Positions 1-8,651 of a stretch of DNA of 64,000 nucleotides are shown in pieces. The translations under genes were made by a program, and so were the position numbers. Below the pieces are notes generated by a model that worked only from the letters and a program-made list of their open reading frames with translations, had not been told where the DNA came from and did not search any database. Within the stretch, counting starts at the first letter, position 1; each line of letters opens with the position of its first letter. The stretch is from Shewanella sp. AS1 (GTDB lineage Bacteria > Pseudomonadota > Gammaproteobacteria > Enterobacterales > Shewanellaceae), in the NCBI RefSeq assembly GCF_021412565.1, contig NZ_JAKCLJ010000006.1:62001-126000 (forward strand), in the 5' to 3' direction.

Positions 1-279
1 TACCTAGCAAACAGCCTAGCCATCGACCTTGCCAAAGAGGATATTCAGGTCACTTGCGTACACCCTGGTTTTGTCGCCACGCCGCTCACCGATCGCAACA
101 CCTTCGCCATGCCTATGCTGGTGAGTGCAGAGCAGGCGGCTGCTGAAATAATTCGCGGCATCGCTCGTGGCAAACGGGAGATCCATTTTCCCCGGGGATT
201 TATTTGGATCATGCGGATGCTCTCATGGCTGCCCTTTACTTGGTGGCAGAAACTTGCGCTTAAGATGGTGAATGCATGA
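1..279 (+). CDS. Short-chain dehydrogenase/reductase (SDR), C-terminal part
   Basis: The reading frame is open from base 1 and ends at TGA 277-279, leaving 92 residues of a protein whose start lies outside the window. The visible part matches the C-terminal half of a classical SDR: a helix of the type that follows the YxxxK active site (YLANSLAIDLAKEDI), then VTCVHPGFVATPLTD, the strand and PG(F/W)VxTP loop lining the cofactor pocket. The tail is hydrophobic and Trp-rich (WIMRMLSWLPFTWWQ), suggesting membrane association and a lipid-like substrate. Its stop overlaps the next start (ATGA), so it is translationally coupled to the lipid-modification operon downstream. The catalytic residues and Rossmann motif are not visible. 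Confidence 0.85.
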   Translation, partial: YLANSLAIDLAKEDIQVTCVHPGFVATPLTDRNTFAMPMLVSAEQAAAEIIRGIARGKREIHFPRGFIWIMRMLSWLPFTWWQKLALKMVNA

Positions 280-1544
280 AGAAAATTGCCATTATTGGCT
301 CAGGGATCTCAGGACTAACCTGCGCCTATCTGCTGAATAAACAGTTTGATGTGACCGTGTTTGAGAAAAACGATTATGTGGGCGGCCATACCGCGACAGT
401 GGATATCACCTATCAGGATAAGGCTTACGCCATAGACACGGGCTTTATTGTGTTTAACGACAGAACCTATCCCCATTTTAACCAACTACTCAGCCAGCTT
501 GGGATCCGTGGTAAGCCGACCCAGATGAGCTTTAGTGTGCATCATGAGCAGACGGGCTTTGAATATAATGGCCACAGTTTGAACAGCCTGTTTGCCCAGC
601 GGCGTAATCTTTTCAGACCGAAATTCTGGTCACTGCTGCGGGAGATTTTACGTTTTAACACCTTGTGTAAGGAGCTCTACGGCCAAACACAGGTAGAGCA
701 TGCACAGACAGATCAAGCACAAACTTTAGGTGACTTCCTGGACCAGCATGATTTTACTGATTTCTTCTGTCAGCACTACATACTGCCCATGGGGGCGGCT
801 ATCTGGTCCACTAGTTTGGTGGAGATGCGCCAGTTCGAGCTGACTTTTTTCGTCCAGTTTTTCTATAATCATGGCCTGCTCAATATCAGTGACCGTCCCC
901 AGTGGTTTGTGGTGCCCGGCGGCTCGCGGGTGTATGTCGAGGCTATCTGTGCTCAGCTTAACAAGCCAGTACGCACCCAAGTGAATATCGACAGCGTCAG
1001 CCGCACCGAAGATGGCGCAGTGCTGCATTTTGCCAGTGGAGAGAGTCAAGCCTTTGATGAGGTGATTTTTGCCTGTCATTCGGATCAGGCGCTCGCGCTC
1101 CTCAGTGATACCACCCAGGCAGAGCAGGCCATTTTAAGTGGTATTCCCTACAGCGCTAACGAGGTGGTGCTGCACAGGGATATCAACTTGCTGCCAAAGC
1201 GGCCGCTGGCCTGGGCGAGTTGGAACTACAGCTTAGATGGTGACGCAAAGAGGCCCTCTTGTGTCACCTATAACATGAATATTCTGCAAGGGCTTAAGAG
1301 TGATACCACCTTTTGTGTGACCCTGAATCAGAGCGACAAGATAGCGCCGGATAAGGTGCTGCGCCGCTTTGTTTATCATCACCCAGTGCTCAACAGCGCG
1401 AGCGTGGCGGCGCAAAAACAGCGCGCCAAGATCTGCGGTCATCATCACACTCACTTTGTTGGCGCCTACTGGTATAACGGCTTTCATGAAGATGGGGTAC
1501 GCAGCGCGCTGGATGTGACCTCTCGCTTCGGGCTGACCTTATGA
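276..1544 (+). CDS. FAD-dependent amine-oxidase-like oxidoreductase (NAD(P)-binding Rossmann type)
   Basis: 422 residues. The N-terminus carries the FAD-binding motif GxGxxG (G8-S-G-I-S-G13), an acidic residue at the end of strand 2 (E30), and VGGHTATV, typical of the flavin-containing amine oxidase/phytoene desaturase-like superfamily. A second FAD-contacting segment near the C-terminus (FVGAYWYNGFHEDGV) matches the closing motif of this family. Proteins of this subgroup sit next to DUF1365 and cyclopropane fatty acid synthase genes in many proteobacteria and are thought to act on membrane lipids or fatty acyl chains rather than amines; the exact reaction is not known to me. The start overlaps the SDR stop (ATGA) and the stop overlaps the DUF1365 start, so the genes are co-translated. 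Confidence 0.88.
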   Translation: MKKIAIIGSGISGLTCAYLLNKQFDVTVFEKNDYVGGHTATVDITYQDKAYAIDTGFIVFNDRTYPHFNQLLSQLGIRGKPTQMSFSVHHEQTGFEYNGHSLNSLFAQRRNLFRPKFWSLLREILRFNTLCKELYGQTQVEHAQTDQAQTLGDFLDQHDFTDFFCQHYILPMGAAIWSTSLVEMRQFELTFFVQFFYNHGLLNISDRPQWFVVPGGSRVYVEAICAQLNKPVRTQVNIDSVSRTEDGAVLHFASGESQAFDEVIFACHSDQALALLSDTTQAEQAILSGIPYSANEVVLHRDINLLPKRPLAWASWNYSLDGDAKRPSCVTYNMNILQGLKSDTTFCVTLNQSDKIAPDKVLRRFVYHHPVLNSASVAAQKQRAKICGHHHTHFVGAYWYNGFHEDGVRSALDVTSRFGLTL

Positions 1545-2323
1545 GTGCATACTTGCCATTTTCACGGGAGGCCTTGAGTCGTGACTCAGCGCAATTGGAG
1601 CACAGCGGCATCTATGCAGGCCAAGTGCGCCATCGCCGCTTTGGCGCTGTGCCCCACGCATTCAGTTACCGTCTCTATATGATGGCCATCGACCCCGACG
1701 AGCTCCCCAAACTGATTAAACGCAGTTGGGTATTTGGTACCTCCTGGTTCAATCCTATCCGTTTTAATGAAAAAGATTATCTGAGGGGTGAACCTTATGG
1801 TCTGAAGCAGCGTATTGCACAGAAAGTCAGGGAGCTGGGGGGCGAGTGGCATGACTCAGGACGGGTATTACTGCTGGCTCAGTGTCGCTGTATGGGGATC
1901 TATTTTAGCCCGATAAATTTCTACTATTGCTATGACGACAAGCAGGTGTGTCGCTACATGTTGGCCGAGGTCAGTAACACCCCTTGGAACGAGAGGCACT
2001 ATTACTTGCTGGCGATGGAAGGGGAGATGAAAGTCAAAAAGGCCTTCCATGTTTCTCCTTTTATGGAGATGGAGATGACATACCATTGGCGCCTTTCACC
2101 ACCCTCGAATAAGGCCATGGTGCACATAGAAAATCATAGGGATGAAAAGCTGTTTGATGCCACTCTTGTGCTGTCTAAACAGGCTATCAGTGCAAAGTCG
2201 CTGACGGCGCTCTGGCTCAAAACGCCGGCAATGACAGTGAAGATGATGCTGGGGATTTATTGGCAGGCATTAAAACTCTTTATTAAGCGAGTGCCTTTTG
2301 TGGCGCATCCTACAAAGATATAA
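1541..2323 (+). CDS. DUF1365 family protein
   Basis: 260 residues beginning at an ATG that overlaps the previous stop. The sequence contains the DUF1365 signatures: an N-terminal GQVRHRRFGAVPHAFSYRLY segment, then the central SPINFYYCYD stretch and the NTPWNERHYY motif near residues 125-155. The biochemical role of DUF1365 is unknown; it is almost always encoded beside an FAD amine-oxidase-like protein and a Cfa-like methyltransferase, as here, so a role in lipid modification follows from context only. No signal peptide or clear transmembrane segment is seen. It is followed by cfa after 20 bases. Confidence 0.88.
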   Translation: MSAYLPFSREALSRDSAQLEHSGIYAGQVRHRRFGAVPHAFSYRLYMMAIDPDELPKLIKRSWVFGTSWFNPIRFNEKDYLRGEPYGLKQRIAQKVRELGGEWHDSGRVLLLAQCRCMGIYFSPINFYYCYDDKQVCRYMLAEVSNTPWNERHYYLLAMEGEMKVKKAFHVSPFMEMEMTYHWRLSPPSNKAMVHIENHRDEKLFDATLVLSKQAISAKSLTALWLKTPAMTVKMMLGIYWQALKLFIKRVPFVAHPTKI

Positions 2324-2343
2324 GCAAGTTAAGCGAGGTTTCA

Positions 2344-3624
2344 ATGGAACAGTTACTAAAACAAAACAGGACATTTTCACCTCGTGGCGTCACCTTGAGG
2401 GTTGCCGCTCATTCCAGGTACCGAGATCTCATCATCAAGCTGCTGGGTGAACTCGATGATGCCAATATGGAACTCATCGAGGGTTGCGAGCATTGGCATC
2501 TTGGGCAGCGTCAGGCCAGCTTGTCGGGGCAGATAATCGTCCACGATGCCAGTTTCTACAAAGATGTGATTATGGGCGGCAGTATTGGCGCCGCCGAAGC
2601 TTATATCGATGGTAAGTGGAGCAGTCCTGATCTGACCCAGGTCATTCAGGTGATGGCGAGAAATCAGGCCCGGTTGGATAAACTTGAGAGCAAAATGGCT
2701 TGGTTATCTAAGGTTAAAAACCTGTTTTTAAGAAGAAAGAACAGTAACAGCCAGCAAGGCTCCAAGCGGAATATTCTCGCCCATTACGACATAGGCAATG
2801 ATCTCTATCAGCGATTTTTAGACAGCAGCATGCTCTATTCCTGTGCTGTATACAGCGATACGGCCGCGAGCCTAAGCCTTGCACAGGAAAACAAGATGCG
2901 CCTTATCTGTGAAAAGCTTGAGCTGAGCCCTGGGGATAGAGTGATTGAGATAGGTACTGGCTGGGGCGGCTTAGCCTTGTTTATGGCCAGTGAGTATGAC
3001 TGTCATGTCACGACCACGACCATTTCTGATGCTCAGTATGAGTTTGCAAGGGAGCGTATCGAAAAGGCGGGTCTTGGGGATCGCATTAGACTACTCAAAC
3101 AGGATTACCGCCAACTTGAAGGCCAATACGATAAGCTGGTTTCAATCGAGATGATAGAAGCCGTAGGGCATGAGTTTCTGCCCACTTTCTTTAGTGTCTG
3201 CGACCGCTTGCTCAAAGCCGATGGCAAGATGTTACTCCAAGCCATCACTATCGCCGACAGCCGCTATGAGAAATACCGCAAGAGTGTTGATTTTATTCAA
3301 AAGTATATCTTTCCCGGCGGCTGTCTGCCCTCGGTGAATGTGATCTCATCCCAGCTGACCGAACAGACAGATATGGTGATCAGCTCCATTGAGGATATCG
3401 GCCTGCACTACGCCAGAACCCTGAAGGATTGGCGTGTTGGTTTTGAGCAAAATTGGACCGAGCTGGAGGCCCTAGGTTACAGCGAGACCTTCAAGCGTCT
3501 GTGGCTCTTCTATTTCGGCTATTGCGAGGGGGCATTTAAGGAGCGGGTGATCAGCACCCACCATATTGTGAGTCGCAAGCCCCGTTTTGTGGGAGCCCAG
3601 GATGAAATGGTTTTGGATTATTAA
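2344..3624 (+). CDS. cfa: Cyclopropane-fatty-acyl-phospholipid synthase family methyltransferase
   Basis: 426 residues. This SAM-dependent methyltransferase acts on the double bond of acyl chains in membrane phospholipids. The family motifs are in order: HYDIGNDLYQRFLD near residue 147, the SAM-binding loop EIGTGWGG near 202, MIEAVGHE near 273, FIQKYIFPGG near 320, and a Cys at about 397 in YCEGAF, matching the conserved Cys of E. coli Cfa. A GAGG element lies upstream of ATG 2344. The operon context (SDR, FAD oxidase, DUF1365 before it; DUF2878 after it) differs from stand-alone stress-induced cfa genes, so the product could be a cyclopropane, a methylated or a furan fatty acid. The assignment to the Cfa family is secure; the product is inferred. 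Confidence 0.92.
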   Translation: MEQLLKQNRTFSPRGVTLRVAAHSRYRDLIIKLLGELDDANMELIEGCEHWHLGQRQASLSGQIIVHDASFYKDVIMGGSIGAAEAYIDGKWSSPDLTQVIQVMARNQARLDKLESKMAWLSKVKNLFLRRKNSNSQQGSKRNILAHYDIGNDLYQRFLDSSMLYSCAVYSDTAASLSLAQENKMRLICEKLELSPGDRVIEIGTGWGGLALFMASEYDCHVTTTTISDAQYEFARERIEKAGLGDRIRLLKQDYRQLEGQYDKLVSIEMIEAVGHEFLPTFFSVCDRLLKADGKMLLQAITIADSRYEKYRKSVDFIQKYIFPGGCLPSVNVISSQLTEQTDMVISSIEDIGLHYARTLKDWRVGFEQNWTELEALGYSETFKRLWLFYFGYCEGAFKERVISTHHIVSRKPRFVGAQDEMVLDY

Positions 3625-4126
3625 TCTGCTGCTGTTTCAGCTCTGCTGGTTTAGCGCGGCGTTACTCCTCGAATACGGGGCGTTGGTTATCTTGCTACTA
3701 ATTGCCGTGCATTTTGGTTTATCTCCTACTCCCAGAGAGGACGCCAAACTGCTGTTGTTGGTGCCTATAGGGGTATTGGTAGATGGATTACTGATCCATT
3801 CTGGGGTGTTTAGTTCGACATCACCGCAGAGCCTAGGCAGTATCGATTCTCTGTTTCCGCTCTGGCTATTGTTACTTTGGGCAATTTTTGCCATCAGTTT
3901 TAACCACAGCCTCAAGTGGCTGACTCGCACCTCTTTTATGGGGGTTGCCTTGGTAGGCGCCATAGGTGGAGCATCCAGTTATTGGGCTGGTATTAAGTTA
4001 GGCAGGCTAACGACTCAGTGGAACGAGGCTGAATTGCTTCTCTTGCTGATGCCGATCTGGGCGGCATTACTGCCCATTTTAGTCCTGAGTTACCGCAAGT
4101 TGCTGCATCAGCATGTTTTGAGATGA
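3602..4126 (+). CDS. DUF2878 family membrane protein
   Basis: About 174 residues with five or six hydrophobic segments, no catalytic motif and the pattern of DUF2878 proteins. I chose ATG 3602 (MKWFWIINLLL) because GGGAG lies about 8 bases upstream; a GTG at 3587 is also in frame. The start lies inside the end of cfa (22-base overlap, different frame), so it is translationally coupled. DUF2878 proteins are integral inner-membrane proteins of unknown function that accompany cfa/DUF1365 clusters, which suggests a role with the lipid-modifying enzymes at the membrane. Confidence 0.82.
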   Translation: MKWFWIINLLLFQLCWFSAALLLEYGALVILLLIAVHFGLSPTPREDAKLLLLVPIGVLVDGLLIHSGVFSSTSPQSLGSIDSLFPLWLLLLWAIFAISFNHSLKWLTRTSFMGVALVGAIGGASSYWAGIKLGRLTTQWNEAELLLLLMPIWAALLPILVLSYRKLLHQHVLR

Positions 4127-4178
4127 ACCTTGAGATGAATCTTGAAAGCATCTTGAAATGAGTAGAGTGAGGTGAGCC

Positions 4179-4700
4179 ATGTTGAGATCTTTTTTCAGAT
4201 TAGCGTCCAGATCACTGCTAGTACCATTACTGCTATTTTCCTTTGCCTTATCGGCTTCGCCGTTAAATCAGCTGCAAAAAATCGGTGAAGGGGAGATGAC
4301 CTATCTGTTCTGGACTCTGTATCAAGCCGAGTTGTTTGCCCAGAGCGTGCCTTATCAGAGTGAACTTGCTCAGGATAAGGCCCTGCGTATTCGCTATTAC
4401 CGCGCCATAGATAAAGGGGATCTCATCCAGGCAACTGCAGATCAGTGGCAGCATTTAGGCTATAGCGACACCAACATAAAAGATTGGCTACTGCCCTTAT
4501 CCCAAATCTGGCCTGATGTGGAGGCGGGGGATGAGTTGATGCTGTTTGTCACCCAGGATGGTCAGAGCCATTTCTACTTTGGCGAACAGCCCATTGGCGT
4601 GATCCCAGATCCCCGTTTTGGCGAGGCATTTTTATCTATCTGGCTGTCGAAAAACACCAGCGAACCTAGGCTGAGAAAGCAGTTACTGGGAGGTGAGTGA
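4179..4700 (+). CDS. Chalcone isomerase-like periplasmic protein
   Basis: 173 residues with a Sec signal peptide (hydrophobic core about residues 10-25, cleavage near LSASP). The mature part resembles the bacterial chalcone-isomerase-like domain: an opening YLFWTLYQAELF, the KALRIRYYRAIDKGDLI stretch and a late GVIPDPRFGEAFLSIWL segment. In plants this fold binds fatty acids or isomerises chalcones; bacterial members have no established reaction. The gene follows DUF2878 by 52 bases and overlaps the DUF3833 gene (TGATG), so it belongs to the same operon. A fatty-acid-binding role in the periplasm is a reasonable guess, not shown. Confidence 0.78.
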   Translation: MLRSFFRLASRSLLVPLLLFSFALSASPLNQLQKIGEGEMTYLFWTLYQAELFAQSVPYQSELAQDKALRIRYYRAIDKGDLIQATADQWQHLGYSDTNIKDWLLPLSQIWPDVEAGDELMLFVTQDGQSHFYFGEQPIGVIPDPRFGEAFLSIWLSKNTSEPRLRKQLLGGE

Positions 4701-5227
4701 TGAAACCGCTATTGATGGCTTTATTCATCTTTACTCTGAGTGCCTGCGGCTCGGCCTCCCTCGATGAGCACAAGGGCACAGTGCCTGAGCTCAAGCTGGA
4801 GGAGTTTTTTCAGGGTAAGCTTAAGGCCTATGGCATGGTGCTCAGTCGCTCAGGGGATCTGCAGCGCCGCTTCGAGGTCGATTTGCAGGCTGACTGGCAG
4901 GGCGATAAAGGGGAGATAAAGGAGTGGTTTGTATTCGACGATGGCGAAAAATCGACTCGCATCTGGCAACTTGAGAAAGTGGCCGATAATCAATATCAGG
5001 GTCAGGCCGGTGATGTGATAGGTATCGCTACTGGGCGTACTCAGGGATCTGCGCTCTACTGGGAATATGTGATGACAATACCCGTAGACGGCGAAACCTA
5101 TGAGATAAGCTTAGATGATTGGATGTTTCTACTCGATGACAGACGTTTGTTTAACAAAACCGAGATGAGCAAATGGGGCGTCAAGGTGGGGGAGATTATC
5201 CTATATATCGAAAAAATCAGTGATTAG
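4700..5227 (+). CDS. DUF3833 family lipoprotein
   Basis: 175 residues beginning at ATG 4700, which overlaps the TGA of the previous gene and has GGGAGG six bases upstream; the GTG at 4697 is less likely. The signal peptide ends in the lipobox LSAC (Cys about residue 16), so it should be lipidated and anchored to a membrane. The mature domain (LEEFFQGKLKAYGMVLSRSGDLQRRF, split here into LEEFFQGKLKAYG and RSGDLQRRF) is characteristic of DUF3833, whose function is unknown. It is the last gene of the lipid-modification operon; no strong hairpin terminator follows. Confidence 0.82.
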   Translation: MKPLLMALFIFTLSACGSASLDEHKGTVPELKLEEFFQGKLKAYGMVLSRSGDLQRRFEVDLQADWQGDKGEIKEWFVFDDGEKSTRIWQLEKVADNQYQGQAGDVIGIATGRTQGSALYWEYVMTIPVDGETYEISLDDWMFLLDDRRLFNKTEMSKWGVKVGEIILYIEKISD

Positions 5228-5526
5228 CTAAATCAAATCATAGTCATTTATACTTCCCGGGCTTCTATTTCCTTATCTTGTTTCTTCTCCTGTTACATCC
5301 CTTGATTCTTCATTTTGACTGGTATCATCAATCTTCCCTGCATTATGCACAGGGGAGAAGTCTCTACTATCATGTTGACTTATGCTCTTTTTGAACTGCG
5401 GTAAAGGATCAGTTTTTTAAAGAAGAAAAATAAACTAGAACAACAGCTTAATTAATGGGGCCGAGCATAGACTGAACTGCACATCCACGGATGCGCACTT
5501 TCGTATATCAGGAGAGGCAACTTAAT
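5228..5526. other. Non-coding gap between the lipid operon and the FAD oxidoreductase
   Basis: About 300 bases, AT-rich toward the right. I see no convincing gene. A weak short inverted repeat (CCCTG-N-CAGGG, about 5336-5354) is too small to call a terminator. The promoter of the downstream FAD oxidoreductase presumably lies here but no clear -35/-10 pair stands out. Confidence 0.4.
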
Positions 5527-6927
5527 ATGACAAGCTTAGACAAGACCCATTTGGACAAGACAAAGTTAGACAATTTTAAACAGCAATTTGGTGGAGACCT
5601 GCTGTTACCCAGCGACTCAAGTTATGATGAAGTACGCCAGATCTGGAATGCCATGATCGACCGTAAACCCGCCTTAATTGCACGCTGCACCTCGGCGGAG
5701 GATGTGGTGAGTGCCGTCAATTTTGCCCGCGACAATCAACTGCTGCTATCTGTACGGGGTGCCGGCCATAATATTGCGGGTAATGCCATTTGTGATGATG
5801 GCCTGATGATAGATCTGTCCTTGATGAAAAAGGTGATGGTCGATCCCGACAGTAAAACCGCCATAGCCGAGCCCGGCTGCACCTTAGCCGATCTGGATGG
5901 GGCAACTCAGAAACATGGTCTGGCAGTGCCGGTCGGGATTAACTCAACCACAGGTATTGCCGGCCTGACCTTAGGCGGTGGTTTTGGTTGGCTGAGCCGC
6001 AAATTTGGCATGACAGTAGATAATCTGCTCTCGGCCAATGTGGTCACCGCCGATGGTCGTCAGGTACGCGCCAGTCTGACCGAAAATGAGGATCTCTTCT
6101 GGGGGCTTAGGGGCGGTGGCGGTAACTTTGGTATCGTGACTCAGTTTGAATATCAACTTCACTCACTCGGCCCTGACGTGCTCAGCGGCTTAATTGTGTT
6201 CCCGTTCGAACAGGCTAAATCGGTTATCACCCAATTTGCTCGCTTTACCGAAACGGCACCAGAGGAACTAAGTGTCTGGATGGTGTCGAGAAAAGCGCCG
6301 CCTTTGCCTTTCCTGCCAGAGTCGGTGCATGGCAAAGAGGTGGTGGTACTGGCGCTTTGCTATGCAGGCGATCCCGCCTTGGGTGAGCAGCTGATCGCGC
6401 CGCTGCGAAATTTTGGCAATATAGTCGGCGAACATGTTGGCGTACAGCCTTTCGTCGCCTGGCAGCAAGCCTTCGATCCCTTGCTCACTCCTGGGGCGCG
6501 TAACTATTGGAAGTCCCATAACTTCACCTCCTTAAGTGAGGGAGCTATCGATACTGCAATCGAATATGCGGGCACCTTGCCATCGCCTCAGTGTGAGATT
6601 TTCATTGCTTCCATAGGCTGCGCAACTTGCCGTCCCGCCGCCGATGCCATGGCTTATTCATGCCGCGACGCGAATTATGTGCTCAACGTACACGTTCGCT
6701 GGGAGGATGCCGGGGATGATGCGCGCTGTATCGCCTGGGCGCGGGAGTTCTTTGCGAAAACCAAACCTTTCGCCAGCGATGGGGTGTATATCAACTTCCT
6801 CACTGAGGATGAAAGCGAGCGTACCGAGTTCGCCTATGGTGCGACCTACAGGCGCTTGCAGCAGCTTAAAACTAAGTACGATCCCAATAACCTGTTTAGG
6901 ATGAATCAAAACATCAAACCGGCTTAA
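5527..6927 (+). CDS. FAD-binding oxidoreductase, berberine-bridge-enzyme type
   Basis: 466 residues. I start at ATG 5527 (MTSLDKTHLDK) because AGGAGAGG lies just upstream; an in-frame ATG at 5491 lacks a ribosome binding site. The N-terminal FAD_binding_4 domain has VRGAGHNIAGNA, with His81 at the position that carries covalent flavin in this family, and GLTLGGGFGWLSRKFG. The second flavin-linking Cys of bicovalent members is replaced by Ser/Thr (GINSTTGIAG), so a single covalent link is expected. The C-terminus ends in the BBE segment NLFRMNQNIKP. The substrate (an alcohol, sugar or aromatic compound) cannot be told. The gene is monocistronic with a terminator behind it. Confidence 0.88.
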   Translation: MTSLDKTHLDKTKLDNFKQQFGGDLLLPSDSSYDEVRQIWNAMIDRKPALIARCTSAEDVVSAVNFARDNQLLLSVRGAGHNIAGNAICDDGLMIDLSLMKKVMVDPDSKTAIAEPGCTLADLDGATQKHGLAVPVGINSTTGIAGLTLGGGFGWLSRKFGMTVDNLLSANVVTADGRQVRASLTENEDLFWGLRGGGGNFGIVTQFEYQLHSLGPDVLSGLIVFPFEQAKSVITQFARFTETAPEELSVWMVSRKAPPLPFLPESVHGKEVVVLALCYAGDPALGEQLIAPLRNFGNIVGEHVGVQPFVAWQQAFDPLLTPGARNYWKSHNFTSLSEGAIDTAIEYAGTLPSPQCEIFIASIGCATCRPAADAMAYSCRDANYVLNVHVRWEDAGDDARCIAWAREFFAKTKPFASDGVYINFLTEDESERTEFAYGATYRRLQQLKTKYDPNNLFRMNQNIKPA

Positions 6928-6962
6928 GCTGGTTGAAAGCGATTCGGTTCTAATCAGCTTAT

Positions 6963-7004
6963 AAAGGACGCCAACACTCTTTAAGGTATTGGCGTCCTTG
7001 TTTT
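6963..7004 (+). terminator. Rho-independent terminator after the FAD oxidoreductase
   Basis: GGACGCCAA pairs with TTGGCGTCC across a loop of about 18 bases, followed by TTGTTTTTG. Confidence 0.75.
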
Positions 7005-7185
7005 TGTATTTACCTAAACTTGGAAAATTGAATTTTTACCACAGAGATAATTGGTACATTTTGTCTTGCTAATGCAGGAGATGAGCGATCTGGACAACAA
7101 TTTATTTATCCCGACAAAATGGCGTATTGCCACCACGTCTTAACTAGGCTTTTATTAAATTTCGGTCAGATAAAGGAAAGTTAAT

Positions 7186-7992
7186 ATGAAGAAAAAATGG
7201 ATATTGAGTGCAGTGTGTTTAGCCATGGTCACGACTCACAGCTTTGCGCATACAAGCCCAATTGAGCTTCGTGCGGCGGGTAGTCTAAAATCAGCCATGA
7301 CAGATATCATCTCGGCATATCAACAGCGCACTCAATTGAATGTGGTGGCTCAATACGCTCCCTCAGGTTTGCTTAGGCAGCGCATTGAAAAAGGTGAAAA
7401 AGTTGATCTTTATGCCTCAGCTAATATGAAACATCCTATCGCATTAAGCCAGGCTAAACTGAGCGGTGATGTGGTGATGTTTGCTCGTAATAAGCTGTGC
7501 GCTATTACCCAGCCAGAGGTTAGCGTGAGTAGTGAAACCTTATTGGCCACTATGCTGGATGATAAGGTGAGAGTCGGGACGTCGACCCCCAAAGCGGATC
7601 CTGCTGGTGATTATGCTTTTAAAGTATTCGAGCGAGCCGAAAAATTACAAGTTAAGGCACAAAAAAAACTGAGCGATAAAGCCTTGCAGTTGACCGGTGG
7701 CCCCAATAGCGCCAAGGCTCCGGATGGACGTAATCCTTATGGATGGGTTATGGAAAATCACCAGGCTGATATATTTCTAACTTATTGCACTAACGCGGTA
7801 TTAGCGCAACAAGAGGTGCCACAACTAAAAATACTACAACTGCCAAAAGAACTCAGTGTTGGTGCTAATTATGGCTTAAGTCTGATTAAGGATGCTGATG
7901 AACACGCGGCGCAGTTGGCACTGTTTATCTTGTCACCAGCAGGTCAGTCGATCTTGGCACAATATGGTTTTGATGCTCCGACCTTACCTTAA
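7186..7992 (+). CDS. ModA-like substrate-binding protein (molybdate/oxyanion type)
   Basis: 268 residues with a Sec signal peptide (MKKKWILSAVCLAMVTTHSFA). The mature protein begins IELRAAGSLKSAMTDI and contains PSGLLRQRIEKGEKVDLYASA and VRVGTSTPKADPAGDYA, the ligand-contacting segments of ModA/Wtp-like periplasmic binding proteins. No permease or ATPase gene (modB, modC) is adjacent: the flanking genes are an FAD oxidoreductase and yecM. It therefore works with a remote transporter or has another oxyanion-binding or sensing role. AAGG about 8 bases upstream supports ATG 7186. The fold assignment is good; molybdate as ligand is only the family default. Confidence 0.82.
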   Translation: MKKKWILSAVCLAMVTTHSFAHTSPIELRAAGSLKSAMTDIISAYQQRTQLNVVAQYAPSGLLRQRIEKGEKVDLYASANMKHPIALSQAKLSGDVVMFARNKLCAITQPEVSVSSETLLATMLDDKVRVGTSTPKADPAGDYAFKVFERAEKLQVKAQKKLSDKALQLTGGPNSAKAPDGRNPYGWVMENHQADIFLTYCTNAVLAQQEVPQLKILQLPKELSVGANYGLSLIKDADEHAAQLALFILSPAGQSILAQYGFDAPTLP

Positions 7993-8043
7993 ATCATCTT
8001 AATTAAGGGGGTATTGAGGGAAGTTTTGGACCTCGATTGCCCC

Positions 8044-8628
8044 TTATGTTTCAGGCTGGATTTCAGAAGCAATAATGGCTTTGATCCCATGGGCATGGAT
8101 CTTGATGCAGATATTATCTCGTTTAAGGGCAATTGTCGGATTAGCCAGACGTTCATGTTCCCCTTTGGGCGAGCTGTGCTTAACCTTGATATCGGTTTGC
8201 TTGTCTAAGATTGGCGCCAGGCTGGGGAGGGCGTCAAGTAGCTGTTGCTGTAACTGCGCTGTCGTCTCAGCCTTGCCTGGCAGTATCAGTTCGATATGCT
8301 CCCAGCCTTCAATGGGATAGGTTTTATTGCCGGGATAGGGCAGCTCGATACATTCGATCCGCATCCTGCCTAAGATGAGCGGATGATTCAGCTCGAAAAT
8401 CTGTATCGGACGACCATTGATCAGGTTATTAGAGATAAGCTTGCCTTGAGTGGCAAAGTGTTGACTGAGATTGTCTGCCGCGGCGCTGGAGTTAACTCTC
8501 AACGCCACATGATCGCATTTAAGTTCAAGTTTATCCAAACCCAAAGCTTGCAGAAAATCCAGTATCTGCTGACAGAAGTGAGGCCAACTGAGTTGTAAGC
8601 TCTCAGGGGTAACAGTGTCTGTTCTCAT
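8044..8628 (-). CDS. yecM: YecM family (VOC superfamily) protein
   Basis: About 194 residues starting at ATG 8628 (MRTDTVTPES); an in-frame TTG at 8661 overlapping the upstream gene is less likely. The sequence follows E. coli YecM closely: CDHVALRVN, LISNNLINGRPIQIF, IELPYPGNKTYPIEGWEHIE, KHSSPKGEHERLANPTIAL and a closing ASE. YecM has the vicinal-oxygen-chelate fold with candidate metal ligands in the HVALR, EGWEHIE and CIKIHAH segments. Its reaction is not established. It lies 23 bases behind the L,D-transpeptidase gene on the same strand and may share its transcript. Confidence 0.88.
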   Translation of the reverse strand: MRTDTVTPESLQLSWPHFCQQILDFLQALGLDKLELKCDHVALRVNSSAAADNLSQHFATQGKLISNNLINGRPIQIFELNHPLILGRMRIECIELPYPGNKTYPIEGWEHIELILPGKAETTAQLQQQLLDALPSLAPILDKQTDIKVKHSSPKGEHERLANPTIALKRDNICIKIHAHGIKAIIASEIQPET

Positions 8629-8651
8629 TGTTTTTATTTTAATGTTAGCGT

